DNA of 64,000 nt from Staphylococcus sp. IVB6181 (GCF_025561445.1 NZ_CP095096.1:2211822-2275821), one strand, 5' to 3'; positions 24,691 to 35,859 are shown, counted from the first letter of the stretch. Made by a program: numbers and translations. Notes: generated by a model not told the origin, from the sequence alone.

Positions 24691-24930
24691 ATGGTGAATT
24701 ACATTGACCCTGAGAAATTTGCTTCTGCACTTGTCTCTTCTACAAATTTTGAATATTCTCCGACTTCTATAGCAGCAGGTCAAATAAATGTCGATAAAGC
24801 TTTAAAAGTTTATATAGAAGCAGTAGATAAAGCTAATAAATTTAATGAAGAGTATTCTAAAAAACAAGACGAACAAAATTCTCAAGAATTTAATGACGGA
24901 TTAGAAATTTTGAATAACTTAAAATTCTAA
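24691..24930 (+). CDS. Plus-strand mini-gene 3, unknown acidic protein
   Basis: A 79-aa protein; start MVNYIDPEKFASALVSS chosen for GGGAGGTG seven bases upstream. Ser/Thr-rich N-terminus then a long charged helix (VYIEAVDKANKFNEEYSKKQD). Not recognised. Converges with the minus gene at 24927-25097, ends overlapping four bases. Confidence 0.6.
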   Translation: MVNYIDPEKFASALVSSTNFEYSPTSIAAGQINVDKALKVYIEAVDKANKFNEEYSKKQDEQNSQEFNDGLEILNNLKF

Positions 24931-25097
24931 TTGTCATAATAAGCGTTGAGCATGCGAGCTAGCACCTTGCAGTCCTCTTCGCTTATTTTGTTTTCTAATA
25001 AAAATTTTTGTAGTTGCAGAAACAGTGCTGATATACGTAATTGATTAATTTTACTTGTAACTAGCGGTCTCATATCAATCTTTTTATTTTTAAACAT
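24927..25097 (-). CDS. Small helical phage protein
   Basis: A 56-aa protein; start MFKNKKIDMRPLVTSKINQL chosen for AAAGGAGG eight bases upstream rather than the longer frame that overlaps cro. Helical with EEDCKVLARMLNAYYDN at the end. First small gene after cro. Confidence 0.6.
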   Translation of the reverse strand: MFKNKKIDMRPLVTSKINQLRISALFLQLQKFLLENKISEEDCKVLARMLNAYYDN

Positions 25098-25110
25098 TTG
25101 TTTTCCTCCT

Positions 25111-25329
25111 TTAAGTTGTTTGTTTGCGTTTCGTGTACTTTGTGGGTAAAAAAATATCCCCAATGTTTTCATCGAAAAAATCAGCAATAATAAACATCTC
25201 ATCATTTTTAAATTGATGTTTTCCTAATTCCTTTAAACGATATCCTTCAGTAGATATATTCAGGAGATTTGCTAAGTCTTCTTGAGTACATTTTCTTTCT
25301 TTTCTAAGTCTTATTAAATTCCATTGCAT
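25111..25329 (-). CDS. cro: Cro-like repressor
   Basis: A 72-aa XRE-type HTH protein (IRLRKERKCTQEDLANLLNI, STEGYRLKELGKHQFKNDEM). It is divergent from cI across a 142-bp control region and is the first gene of the lytic direction, so it should be the Cro that shuts down cI. AGGAGGTGAC precedes the start. Confidence 0.85.
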   Translation of the reverse strand: MQWNLIRLRKERKCTQEDLANLLNISTEGYRLKELGKHQFKNDEMFIIADFFDENIGDIFLPTKYTKRKQTT

Positions 25330-25359
25330 GTTGTCACCTCCTGCTTACAAAACTAACTA

Positions 25360-25374
25360 TACACGAATCGTGTA
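25360..25374. promoter_or_regulatory. cI/Cro operator
   Basis: Perfect palindrome TACACGAATCGTGTA between the divergent cro and cI starts. The half-site TCGTGTA recurs at 25401-25407, and TTCGTGTAC occurs again inside cro near 25128-25136. This points to a three-site operator. Confidence 0.75.
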
Positions 25375-25415
25375 CCCTAGTCAACATAAAAGTTTGCATT
25401 TCGTGTATTTTTTTG

Positions 25416-25444
25416 TTGAATCCCAAAAATAATTGGGATATACT
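25416..25444 (+). promoter_or_regulatory. cI promoter (PRM-like)
   Basis: -35 TTGAAT (25416-25421), 17-bp spacer, -10 TATACT (25439-25444), 28 bp before the cI ATG. The spacer carries its own inverted repeat TCCCAA/TTGGGA. Confidence 0.7.
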
Positions 25445-25471
25445 ATAGGTACATTTAGAGGAGGTAAGAAA

Positions 25472-26185
25472 ATGGATAAAAAAGAATTAGCATTATTTAT
25501 AGGTAATAAAATCAGATACTATAGAACTAAAATGAATTTAACTCAAGACCAGCTCGGAGAAAAACTTAATACTAAAAAAGCTACTATTTCAAACTATGAA
25601 ACAGGCTATAGAACCCCTAAACAAGACGATTTATTTGAAATAGCACATATTTTAAATGTTAGTATCGACGACTTATTCCCTAAGAGACATAGTAAAAAGA
25701 ACGACATCACAACTGTGTACAATCAACTCACACCTCCACGCCAACACAACGTTCTAGATTTTGCTAATAAACAATTAGAAGAGCAAAACAATGAAGTATC
25801 TGAAAACGACAGAAATATTATTACTATCAAACGTATGCACGCTGCAGCTGCTGGTGTAGTCGGCGAAGAATTATTTGATGATTTAATTGAGGAAGATGTT
25901 GAGTTTTATGAGGATGAAGTGCCTAAGGGTGCTGACTTCTGCATTTTAGTTAACGGTGATTCGATGGAACCAATGATTAAAGAAGGTACATACGCATTTA
26001 TCAAAAGAGAAACTAACATTAAGGACGGAACGATCGCTTTAGTGGTTCTTGATGGTACAAGCTTTATCAAACGTGTAGATATTCATCCGGAATATCTTAA
26101 ACTCATCTCTTTGAATCCGAAGTATGAAGATATTACAGTAAGTTCATTTAATGATTTGAAAGTAGTAGGAAAAATAGTCTTATAA
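25472..26185 (+). CDS. cI: CI-like phage repressor (S24 peptidase)
   Basis: A 237-aa repressor. Start MDKKELALFIGNK is set by AGGAGGTAAG. XRE HTH at about 23-45 (NLTQDQLGEKLNTKKATISN). C-terminal LexA/S24 domain: predicted cleavage between Ala127 and Gly128 (AAAAGVV), nucleophile Ser164 in NGDSMEPM, general base Lys200 in TSFIKRVD. RecA-stimulated self-cleavage should trigger induction. Confidence 0.93.
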   Translation: MDKKELALFIGNKIRYYRTKMNLTQDQLGEKLNTKKATISNYETGYRTPKQDDLFEIAHILNVSIDDLFPKRHSKKNDITTVYNQLTPPRQHNVLDFANKQLEEQNNEVSENDRNIITIKRMHAAAAGVVGEELFDDLIEEDVEFYEDEVPKGADFCILVNGDSMEPMIKEGTYAFIKRETNIKDGTIALVVLDGTSFIKRVDIHPEYLKLISLNPKYEDITVSSFNDLKVVGKIVL

Positions 26186-26200
26186 AAAGGAGTGTGTAAA

Positions 26201-27163
26201 ATGAGAAAGTACGATGCAGCAGTAATTGATTTTGAAACTATGAACTCTAAAACAAACAGTCCTTGTGAAATAGGGATTACATTAATCAATGATTTGGAAA
26301 TAGTTTCCAGTTATTCATCATATATTAACCCGAAAAGTAATTATTATAGTTTAAACAATGCTGAAATTCATAACATACCTAAGGAAACTATTTTAAATGC
26401 ACCTAGTTTTGATATTATTTATAAAGATATTAAACACTATCTAAGAGAATCTCAAATTATTATTGCTCATAATGCTAATTTTGATATATCAGTATTGAAA
26501 TCTACTTTATCAGATTATAATATCAATTTCCCTAATTTTCTTTATATAGATAGTGTAAGAATATTCAAAAATTTTTTGGGTGGAATTTCATTAAGTATGA
26601 AAAACTTATGCGAATTTTACGGGATTTCAAAAGAAGGACTACATTCTGCAAAAGTAGATGCTGAAAAACTTGCTGAAATGTTGATAATATTAGCAAACGA
26701 GAATAACTTCAATAGTTTATTAGAAATGATTCAATCAACTAAAAAGAACCATATTAAATTTAGTAAGTTTATAAATTCTATCGATTTCTTAAATAAGAAT
26801 TCATCTTTTCAAAAATCCATTACTATTAAAGAGCTTAATAAAGTAAAACCAACAAACTTCAGCAATCCTCATATATCTGGGAAGAATATTGTATTTTCTG
26901 GAAAATTTAAAAACGGTAAAGATGTTTTGCAAGTTATGGCAAAAGAGAATAATGCTGTCGTGAGTTCATCAGTAAATAAAAGCACTAATATTTTAGTTGA
27001 AGGAATACAAGAAAAAAGATACGTGGATGAAAACGGGCTTGTCTCTAAACAAAGGAAAGCAAGAGAACTAATATCACAAGGTTTTGAAATATCACTGGTT
27101 AATGAGGAAGAATTTTTGAGAATGATTGGAGAATTTGAAAATGATCAAAAAAATAACTACTAA
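26201..27163 (+). CDS. DnaQ-like exonuclease with C-terminal BRCT domain
   Basis: A 320-aa protein. Start MRKYDAAVIDFETMN follows AAAGGAGTG. Residues 1-165 are a DEDDh exonuclease: Asp10/Glu12 in IDFETMN, Asp95 in HNANFD, His148 and Asp153 in HSAKVDAE. After an Asn/Lys-rich linker comes a BRCT domain from about 225 (SGKNIVFSGKF ... NILVEG). Enzymes of this architecture occur in lysogeny modules and near defence loci. Between cI and int it is expressed in the lysogen, so a role in host or phage DNA processing or defence is plausible but not shown. Confidence 0.85.
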   Translation: MRKYDAAVIDFETMNSKTNSPCEIGITLINDLEIVSSYSSYINPKSNYYSLNNAEIHNIPKETILNAPSFDIIYKDIKHYLRESQIIIAHNANFDISVLKSTLSDYNINFPNFLYIDSVRIFKNFLGGISLSMKNLCEFYGISKEGLHSAKVDAEKLAEMLIILANENNFNSLLEMIQSTKKNHIKFSKFINSIDFLNKNSSFQKSITIKELNKVKPTNFSNPHISGKNIVFSGKFKNGKDVLQVMAKENNAVVSSSVNKSTNILVEGIQEKRYVDENGLVSKQRKARELISQGFEISLVNEEEFLRMIGEFENDQKNNY

Positions 27164-27581
27164 AACTCACACTTTTTTAGTAGAAGAAGAATTTAAAGAC
27201 GTTCATAAAGAAGCCATTTATGGAAAATCTCTGTTACTTTCTATATACATAGGATTTAACAAAGAAGATAACACTAAAAGTGGTAATTATTATTTCAGTG
27301 GTAATAATAACAGAATTGCTTTAAGAAGTAATATTATCTCTGAAGAAGAACCTACTGAAAAAGAAATAGAATTTTATGAACTATTAAAAAAGAAAAAGAA
27401 TTTGAGCTATTCTAAAAAAATCGCGAAGAATTATGACATACATGAATATATTCGCTGGTATTTTACCGAAGATAGAAAAGTGAAAACTAAGGAACAACTA
27501 AATATAGAAGAAAAAGATAAATTATTACATCCAAGATGTAAAGTTTTCTATGACTACAGTTTATTAGAAAAGCTATTTTAA
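27141..27581 (+). CDS. Unknown lysogeny-module protein
   Basis: A 146-aa protein whose start (MIKKITTKTHTFLVEEEF) lies inside the 3' end of the exonuclease gene, with GGAG nine bases before it, so the two are co-translated. It has beta-strand-like segments (LLLSIYIGF, SGNYYFSGNNNRIAL), a Lys-rich helix and HEYIRWYFTEDRK. Not recognised. Coupling suggests it works with the exonuclease. Confidence 0.6.
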   Translation: MIKKITTKTHTFLVEEEFKDVHKEAIYGKSLLLSIYIGFNKEDNTKSGNYYFSGNNNRIALRSNIISEEEPTEKEIEFYELLKKKKNLSYSKKIAKNYDIHEYIRWYFTEDRKVKTKEQLNIEEKDKLLHPRCKVFYDYSLLEKLF

Positions 27582-27708
27582 CTAATTTTCTTCATTTTCA
27601 CTGAACAAAGCGTACCGCGACTTGCACTTTTACGAAAACGAAAGCGTAGAGCTGGTGGGGAAAGTAATTTTATAACCCCCCCTCCACTCTGGGGCGAAGG
27701 AGGTAAAT

Positions 27709-28734
27709 ATGTCATTTATAATACTAGGTTTAATATTTATGGTTATCGGTGGTATATGGATAACTATTGAAAGTCGCAGCTTTTATGCAGGACTCTTGTT
27801 TAGCTGCGGTGTATTTATTACCGGATTTGCAACATTTATTATCAGTTTAGATTTTTTAATGAACAAGTTCTCAAACATAGGCAATTTGATTAATATGTTT
27901 GCCATTTTAATTATACTTTCAGTATTTTTATTTACTATAGTTTATCTCATCATTAATACTTTTATTGTTCAAAATAAAGAAGGAAGAAGCCCAACAGCGT
28001 TGTTATCGCTATTCCTTGGTATTAATATATTCTTTATCATACCTTTCCCTCTGTGGATAGGTTTTCTAAGCAATGAACGCATTCCGCAGATCGTATCATT
28101 CATTGTACTCTTATTTTGTTCAATCAATTTCATATTGACGTTATGCTTTGTTTTTTATTTGCTTTATTCCGTGTTCTATCAATTTATTCCGTTCAAAGGT
28201 AAAGTACATTTTATCATTGTATTAGGTTCCGGTATTAAAACCATCAAAGTTCCGCCTTTGTTAAAATCAAGATTGGACATGGCCATAAAATACTTCAAGA
28301 AAAACCCTGATTCTAAAATCATTGTTTCGGGTGGTCAGGGCGCAGACGAACCTGTTTCAGAAGCTTATGCAATGCGTGAATATCTTTTATCCCAAGATAT
28401 CCCTGACGCACAAATTATTATGGAAGACCAATCAACAACCACATATGAAAACATGCGCTTATCGAAAAATAAAATTATCAAAGCGTTAGGTCATGCGAAT
28501 TTAAGAGATATTAATATTTTATTCAGCACAAACAACTACCATGTATTCAGAGCGGCTGTCTATACTCGAAAGGCCAAACTTAAAGCGCAAGGTGTAGGCG
28601 CTCCTACTGCGCATTACTTCTTGCCTACTGCGTTGATTAGAGAGTTTATCGCATTACTGGTGATGCATAAGAAATCTCTATTAATCTTAACGCTGTTGTT
28701 CTCACTATTACTGGCATGGACATACTTTTTTTAA
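27709..28734 (+). CDS. YdcF/DUF218-family membrane protein (prophage cargo)
   Basis: A 341-aa protein. The first 165 residues form about five transmembrane helices. The C-terminal cytoplasmic or extracellular domain is YdcF/DUF218: FIIVLGSGIKT, KIIVSGGQGADEPVSEA, IIMEDQSTTTYENM, FSTNNYHVFRA. A final helix ends the chain. Such proteins are normally chromosomal, linked to envelope metabolism. A GAAGGAGGT site stands upstream. Carriage between cI and int makes it a likely lysogenic-conversion gene. Confidence 0.85.
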   Translation: MSFIILGLIFMVIGGIWITIESRSFYAGLLFSCGVFITGFATFIISLDFLMNKFSNIGNLINMFAILIILSVFLFTIVYLIINTFIVQNKEGRSPTALLSLFLGINIFFIIPFPLWIGFLSNERIPQIVSFIVLLFCSINFILTLCFVFYLLYSVFYQFIPFKGKVHFIIVLGSGIKTIKVPPLLKSRLDMAIKYFKKNPDSKIIVSGGQGADEPVSEAYAMREYLLSQDIPDAQIIMEDQSTTTYENMRLSKNKIIKALGHANLRDINILFSTNNYHVFRAAVYTRKAKLKAQGVGAPTAHYFLPTALIREFIALLVMHKKSLLILTLLFSLLLAWTYFF

Positions 28735-28776
28735 TACGATGACCGATCACAAAAATTAGAAAAGGATTAGAATATT

Positions 28777-29007
28777 ATGAAAAAAATTTTTATTAAAGAG
28801 AAAGTAAAGAACCAGAGTTATAATAACCCTGCTGTAAGAGAAATAGAAGCATTAGCAAATGAGTTAAAACCTGAAGAAATTGATGTAGTTATTGACAAAC
28901 TGCAAAGTATTCGGGAAAGTAAAACACCTGATAAAACTAAAAAAGAAAAACGAATTGAAAATGTTGTTAAACGTATAACAGAAACGATTCTTAATATTTT
29001 TACATGA
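28777..29007 (+). CDS. Small charged protein before integrase
   Basis: A 76-aa Lys/Glu-rich helical protein (VREIEALANELKPEEIDVVI, then IRESKTPDKTKKEKRI) with AAAGGATT before the start. Followed by a terminator. Not recognised; position (before int) is where small excision or exclusion genes sit, but it lacks an Xis-like HTH. Confidence 0.6.
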   Translation: MKKIFIKEKVKNQSYNNPAVREIEALANELKPEEIDVVIDKLQSIRESKTPDKTKKEKRIENVVKRITETILNIFT

Positions 29008-29026
29008 GTTAAAACTCAATAACCTT

Positions 29027-29058
29027 AAGGGTACTTCCACGTGCCCTTATTATTTTTT
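29027..29058 (+). terminator. Terminator before integrase
   Basis: AAGGGTAC / GTGCCCTT stem with 6-nt loop, then ATTATTTTTT on the plus strand. Confidence 0.8.
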
Positions 29059-29085
29059 AACTTTTTAAGGAAGGAATGAGTAAAA

Positions 29086-30135
29086 ATGCCAGTATATAAA
29101 GATGATAGTACAAGCAAATGGTATTTTTCTATCAGATATAAAGATGTTTACGGTAATAACAAGCGTAAAATGAAACGAGGTTACGGTACTAAAAGAGAAG
29201 CTAAATATGCAGAAGCTGCGTTTTTAAATGATATTAATGAGGGTTATAGCGATTCGAATACCTTCGACTATGTGTTCAAGCATTATTTAGAGCATAGCGA
29301 CTTAAGACCTAAAACTAAAAAACGTAAAATCAATGAATACAATAGACACTTTAAAGATAAATTCGGACATATTAATATGAACAAGATTACGCAGAACCAG
29401 TGTCAAGAGTTCCGAAAATATCTAATGGATAACATCCCTTCCACTAACACTGCACGCACAATATGGTCTGGCTTCAAAGTAGTTATCAACTACGCTAAAA
29501 AATATTTCGGTTTGCGTATAGATCCTACTATCTCAATCAAACCGATTCCACGTGTTAAACCTAAACCAAAGTATATGTTAAGAGAAGAATTTGATGAGCG
29601 TGTAAAGGAAGTGGAGGAACAAGATTATCAAGAGTTATTTAAGTTGATGTTTTATACTGGTTTGCGCATTGGAGAAGCAATGGCGTTAGTATGGACAGAC
29701 TTTAATAAATATAAAAAAGAGATATCCATAGACAAAACTATGGACATCTCTAATCGGACTATATATCCCAGAGCTAAAACTGAAAGTTCTGAAGATATTG
29801 TCCCCTTACCTAAATTCATTAACCAAATGTTAGCTGATCGCTACCAACGTGAAAAGGCAGCCAATAAATATTTTGATGAACGCAGCTATTTTATTTTTGG
29901 AGGGATAGCGCCTAAACATTATAGCCACGTTCACAAAAAATTTCAAAAAGCTTTTCCACATTATAACATACACACACTGAGACATTCTTATGCATCTTAC
30001 CTTGCAAATAACGGTGTAGATATTTTCGTTTTACAGTCACTCATGAGACACGCTCAAATCACTGAAACGATGGGCACTTACAGCCATTTATACACCCAGA
30101 AAAAGCATGATGCAATAGCCATTTTTGATGAGTAA
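29086..30135 (+). CDS. int: Phage tyrosine integrase
   Basis: A 349-aa integrase. N-terminal AP2-like arm-binding region (YKDDSTSKWYFSIRYKDVYG), core-binding SAM-like domain around 60-150, and a catalytic domain with Arg194 (TGLRIGEAM), His296 and Arg299 (HTLRHSY), His322 and Tyr332. It inserts and, with a directionality factor, excises the prophage. It is the outermost prophage gene and points at the 3' end of sufB. Confidence 0.95.
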   Translation: MPVYKDDSTSKWYFSIRYKDVYGNNKRKMKRGYGTKREAKYAEAAFLNDINEGYSDSNTFDYVFKHYLEHSDLRPKTKKRKINEYNRHFKDKFGHINMNKITQNQCQEFRKYLMDNIPSTNTARTIWSGFKVVINYAKKYFGLRIDPTISIKPIPRVKPKPKYMLREEFDERVKEVEEQDYQELFKLMFYTGLRIGEAMALVWTDFNKYKKEISIDKTMDISNRTIYPRAKTESSEDIVPLPKFINQMLADRYQREKAANKYFDERSYFIFGGIAPKHYSHVHKKFQKAFPHYNIHTLRHSYASYLANNGVDIFVLQSLMRHAQITETMGTYSHLYTQKKHDAIAIFDE

Positions 30136-30155
30136 ATGGTATCAAAATGGTATCA
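30134..30155. repeat. Tandem ATGGTATCAA repeat after integrase
   Basis: AATGGTATCA occurs twice in tandem immediately after the int stop, in the prophage end. Such short repeats beside staphylococcal integrases fit arm-type integrase binding sites. Confidence 0.5.
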
Positions 30156-30240
30156 ATAGCCGTTTTTCGACTACAAGAATCGCTCAACCACGCGGTTTAC
30201 AGCTATCCAATACTACCTTCCATTTCGAAATTTGATTAGA
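30156..30240. other. Probable prophage attachment junction at sufB 3' end
   Basis: The prophage ends between the int stop and the sufB stop (30213). The integrase points at the sufB end and sufB is otherwise complete, so the core probably overlaps its last codons and restores them. The partner att copy is beyond the left window edge, so the core cannot be delimited. Confidence 0.5.
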
Positions 30241-31601
30241 CGGTTCATTTCAACGGCATATTCCATTGGAAGTTCTTTTGTGAATGGTTCGATGAAGCCC
30301 ATTACGATCATTTCAGTTGCTTCTTCTTCTGAAATACCGCGGCTCATCAAGTAGAATAATTGTTCTTCTGATACTTTAGAAACTTTCGCTTCGTGTTCTA
30401 ATGAAATGTCATCGTTCATGATTTCATTATAAGGAATTGTATCTGAAGTTGATTTGTTATCTAAGATTAACGTATCGCATTCGATGTTCGCACGTGCACC
30501 TTTTGCTTTGCGTCCAAATTTAACGATACCGCGGTAAACAACTTTACCGCCATCTTTAGAAATTGATTTTGAAACGATAGTTGAAGATGTGTTTGGTGCT
30601 AAGTGAATCATTTTCGCACCCGCATCTTGAACTTGACCTTTACCTGCTAAAGCGATAGAAAGTGTGCTGCCTTTGGCACCTTCACCTGCTAATACACAGT
30701 TAGGGTATTTCATAGTCAATTTAGAACCTAAGTTGCCGTCAACCCATTCCATGTTACCATTCTCATGAACTAAAGTACGTTTAGTAACTAAGTTATAAAC
30801 GTTGTTTGCCCAGTTTTGAATTGTAGTGTAACGCACATGTGCATCTTTGTGTACGATGATTTCTACTACAGCTGAGTGTAGTGAGTTAGTTGTATAAACT
30901 GGAGCTGTACAACCTTCAACGTAGTTTACTGATGCACCTTCATCAGCGATGATTAAAGTACGTTCGAATTGACCCATGTTTTCTGAGTTGATACGGAAGT
31001 ATGCTTGAAGCGGTGTATCTAATTTGATGTTCTTAGGAACATAAATGAATGATCCGCCTGACCATACTGCTGAGTTAAGTGCTGCGAATTTGTTATCGGC
31101 AGCTGGAACAACTGAAGCAAAGTATTCTTTGAATAATTCTTCGTGTTCTCTTAATGCAGAGTCAGTGTCTTTGAAGATAACACCTTTCTCTTCTAATTCA
31201 GCTTCCATGTTTTGGTAAACAACTTCTGATTCATATTGTGCAGAAACACCAGCAAGGTATTTTTGTTCTGCTTCTGGAATACCTAAACGGTCGAAAGTAC
31301 GTTTGATTTCTTCTGGTACTTCATCCCAAGAACGTTCTGCATGTTCAGAAGGTTTAACATAGTAAGTGATGTCGTCAAAGTTTAACTCTGACAAGTCGCC
31401 GCCCCATTGCGGCATCGGCATTTTATAGAATAATTTTAATGATTTAAGACGGAAGTCCAGCATCCATTCTGGCTCTTCCTTCATTCTTGATATTTCAGTA
31501 ACGATATTTTCTGTTAATCCGCGTTCTGATCTGAAAATGGAAACATCTTCGTCGTGGAAACCATATTTGTAATCCCCAACATCAGGTGCTTTTTTAGCCA
31601 T
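30213..31601 (-). CDS. sufB: Fe-S cluster scaffold subunit SufB
   Basis: A 462-aa scaffold protein. Start [17 protein letters not shown] is set by AAAAGGAGTG nine bases upstream. It has the SufBD beta-helix core ([43 protein letters not shown]) and the C-terminal [17 protein letters not shown] ... [15 protein letters not shown] helix. With SufC and SufD it builds nascent Fe-S clusters in the cytoplasm. Last gene of the suf operon; the prophage attaches at its 3' end. Confidence 0.97.
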   Translation of the reverse strand: MAKKAPDVGDYKYGFHDEDVSIFRSERGLTENIVTEISRMKEEPEWMLDFRLKSLKLFYKMPMPQWGGDLSELNFDDITYYVKPSEHAERSWDEVPEEIKRTFDRLGIPEAEQKYLAGVSAQYESEVVYQNMEAELEEKGVIFKDTDSALREHEELFKEYFASVVPAADNKFAALNSAVWSGGSFIYVPKNIKLDTPLQAYFRINSENMGQFERTLIIADEGASVNYVEGCTAPVYTTNSLHSAVVEIIVHKDAHVRYTTIQNWANNVYNLVTKRTLVHENGNMEWVDGNLGSKLTMKYPNCVLAGEGAKGSTLSIALAGKGQVQDAGAKMIHLAPNTSSTIVSKSISKDGGKVVYRGIVKFGRKAKGARANIECDTLILDNKSTSDTIPYNEIMNDDISLEHEAKVSKVSEEQLFYLMSRGISEEEATEMIVMGFIEPFTKELPMEYAVEMNRLIKFRNGR

Positions 31602-31797
31602 TTCAATCACTCCTTTTATATAATCAACACGATTTATTGACCCGTGACATTATTTCAAAAATAGATAGCGCTTCTTGGTGATTAAATGCTAGTGTATTAC
31701 CTGCGCTGAGATAATACTTGTATTAATCAGTCTATCATGGAACTGACAAGTAAGAAACCACCTTGCCAGTTATCATACGTTTACCCGTTATTTACAC

Positions 31798-33673
<1,876 letters not shown>

Positions 33674-33688
33674 CTAGCTTAACTTTTT

Positions 33689-34996
33689 TTATTTTGCAAC
33701 TTTTAATTCGATAACTTCACGTAATTGACGTTTAACGTCTTCAATTGGTAATTCTCTTACTACAGGGTCTAAGAAACCATGAATGATTAAACGTTCCGCT
33801 TCATGTTTAGAAATTCCGCGGCTCATTAAATAGTAAAGTTGTTCATCATCCACACGGCCTACTGAAGCTGCGTGACCTGCTTCTACATCGTCTTCATCGA
33901 TTAATAGAATAGGGTTGGCATCCCCGCGTGCTTTATCAGAAAGCATTAAGACACGTGACTCTTGGTTCGCAACTGATTTTGAACCGCCGTGTTTAATATA
34001 TCCGATACCGTTAAAGATGATAGTTGCTTGTTCTTCAACAACACCGTGTTTAAGAATGTAACCATCAGTTTCTTTACCGTATTGAACAATCTTAGATGTT
34101 ACGTTAGATTTTTGTTCGCCTGTACCTACTGCTACTGATTTCAATTCACTTGTCGAACGGTCGCCGATCAAGTTTGTTGTATTATCAATGATTTGGTTGC
34201 CTTCGTTCATTAAACCAAGTGCCCAATTGATTGTAGCATCTGCTTCTGTAATACCGCGACGAATGATATGGCCAGTGAACCCTTTATCTAAATAGTCTAC
34301 TGCACCATAAGTGATTTTTGAGTTAGCACCCGCAATCACTTCAGAAATAATGTTTACTTGGTTGCCTTCGCCGCTTACGTCAGACAAGTAGTTTTCAACA
34401 TAAGTGACTTCTGCGCTTTGTTCAGTCGCAATAATCACATGATTGAAGAAGCTTGCGTTCTCATCATCATGAAACACAACATATTGGATTGGGTGTTCTA
34501 CAACTACGTTCTTAGGAACATATACAAATACACCGCCGTTGATTAATGCTGTGTGTAATGCTGTTAAACGATGTTCGTCAACGTTCACTGCATCTTTCAT
34601 AAGATATTTTTGAACAAGGTCGCCGTGATTAACTAATGCATCAGCTAAACCTTCAATCACTACACCGTCTTTTTGTGCTTGCTCTGAAACACGTGAGAAT
34701 GCAAGTGAGTTGTTATGTTGAATGATTAAATTTTCTGATTGATCAACATCAATGATTTTTTCGATTGATTCTGGAACTTCACTGATGTCAGTGTATTTTT
34801 CAGATTTTGTTTCGAATTGTTTAAATGAGTCGAAATCCCATTTAGTAATTTTAGTTTTATCTGGTTTCGGCATTTCCAAAGTTTCAGTAAGTTTCAACGC
34901 TTCTTTACGTAATTCTGTCATCCAAGAAGGTTCATTTTGGGCTTGTGAATACTCAACAAGTTCTGCTTCAGAAATGTTCAAAGTTTCAGTCGTCAT
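33689..34996 (-). CDS. sufD: Fe-S assembly protein SufD
   Basis: A 435-aa SufBD-family protein (QNEPSWMTELRKEALKLTE, GGVFVYVPKNVVVEHPIQY, then the beta-helix and [20 protein letters not shown]). Partner of SufB and SufC; it lacks scaffold cysteines typical of SufB. AGGAGG lies upstream. Second gene of the operon. Confidence 0.96.
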   Translation of the reverse strand: MTTETLNISEAELVEYSQAQNEPSWMTELRKEALKLTETLEMPKPDKTKITKWDFDSFKQFETKSEKYTDISEVPESIEKIIDVDQSENLIIQHNNSLAFSRVSEQAQKDGVVIEGLADALVNHGDLVQKYLMKDAVNVDEHRLTALHTALINGGVFVYVPKNVVVEHPIQYVVFHDDENASFFNHVIIATEQSAEVTYVENYLSDVSGEGNQVNIISEVIAGANSKITYGAVDYLDKGFTGHIIRRGITEADATINWALGLMNEGNQIIDNTTNLIGDRSTSELKSVAVGTGEQKSNVTSKIVQYGKETDGYILKHGVVEEQATIIFNGIGYIKHGGSKSVANQESRVLMLSDKARGDANPILLIDEDDVEAGHAASVGRVDDEQLYYLMSRGISKHEAERLIIHGFLDPVVRELPIEDVKRQLREVIELKVAK

Positions 34997-35060
34997 AACT
35001 TAATATCCTCCTAACGATACTTATAACATTTAATCGGTTGTTTCATCTTTGCGTATAAGC

Positions 35061-35819
35061 TTACGCTTCGCTGAATTCTTCTTTAACCCATTCATAACCT
35101 TCATTTTCAAGACGTTTTGCTAATTCTGCATCGCCTGTTTTAACGATTTTACCGTTATACATAACGTGTACGAAATCAGGTGTGATGTAGTTTAATAAAC
35201 GTTGATAGTGCGTAATGATTAATGAACCGAAGTCATCTCCGCGCATTTCGTTGATACCTTTAGATACAACTTTCAACGCATCAATGTCTAAACCTGAGTC
35301 GATTTCGTCAAGAATAGCGAATTTAGGTTGCAACATCATTAATTGTAAAATTTCGTTACGTTTTTTCTCGCCGCCTGAGAACCCTTCGTTAAGGTAACGT
35401 TGTGCCATGTTAGGATCCATATCTAGGAATTCCATTTCTTTATCTAATTTCTTAATGAATTGCATTAAGTTGATTTCTTTACCTTCTTCACGTTTAGCAT
35501 TAATTGCTGAACGCATGAAGTCAGCGTTTGTAACACCAGTGATTTCTGATGGATATTGCATAGCTAGGAATAAACCTGCTTTTGCACGTTCGTCAACGTC
35601 TAATTCTAAAACGTTTTCACCGTCAAGTAAAACTTCACCTTTAGTAACTGTGAAAGCTGGGTGACCCATGATTGCTGCTGATAAAGTTGATTTACCAGTA
35701 CCGTTAGGTCCCATTACTGCATGAATTTCTCCTGTGTTAATCGTTAAGTTAACACCTTTTAAAATTTCTTTATCCTCGATAGACACGTGTAAGTCTTTAA
35801 TCTCCAATGTTGATGGCAT
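35061..35819 (-). CDS. sufC: Fe-S assembly ATPase SufC
   Basis: A 252-aa ABC-type ATPase; start [16 protein letters not shown] set by GGAGGGAC. Walker [10 protein letters not shown], signature [10 protein letters not shown], Walker [14 protein letters not shown]-loop IITHYQ. It powers conformational change of SufBD. First gene of the operon. Confidence 0.97.
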   Translation of the reverse strand: MPSTLEIKDLHVSIEDKEILKGVNLTINTGEIHAVMGPNGTGKSTLSAAIMGHPAFTVTKGEVLLDGENVLELDVDERAKAGLFLAMQYPSEITGVTNADFMRSAINAKREEGKEINLMQFIKKLDKEMEFLDMDPNMAQRYLNEGFSGGEKKRNEILQLMMLQPKFAILDEIDSGLDIDALKVVSKGINEMRGDDFGSLIITHYQRLLNYITPDFVHVMYNGKIVKTGDAELAKRLENEGYEWVKEEFSEA

Positions 35820-35859
35820 TAAAAGTCCCTCCGTAAACATAAATAGTATTTCAATTACT

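Noticed and set aside
27582..28734. YdcF-like gene as chromosomal DNA outside the prophage
   Set aside because: The integrase and probable attachment site lie further right, so the gene is inside the prophage.
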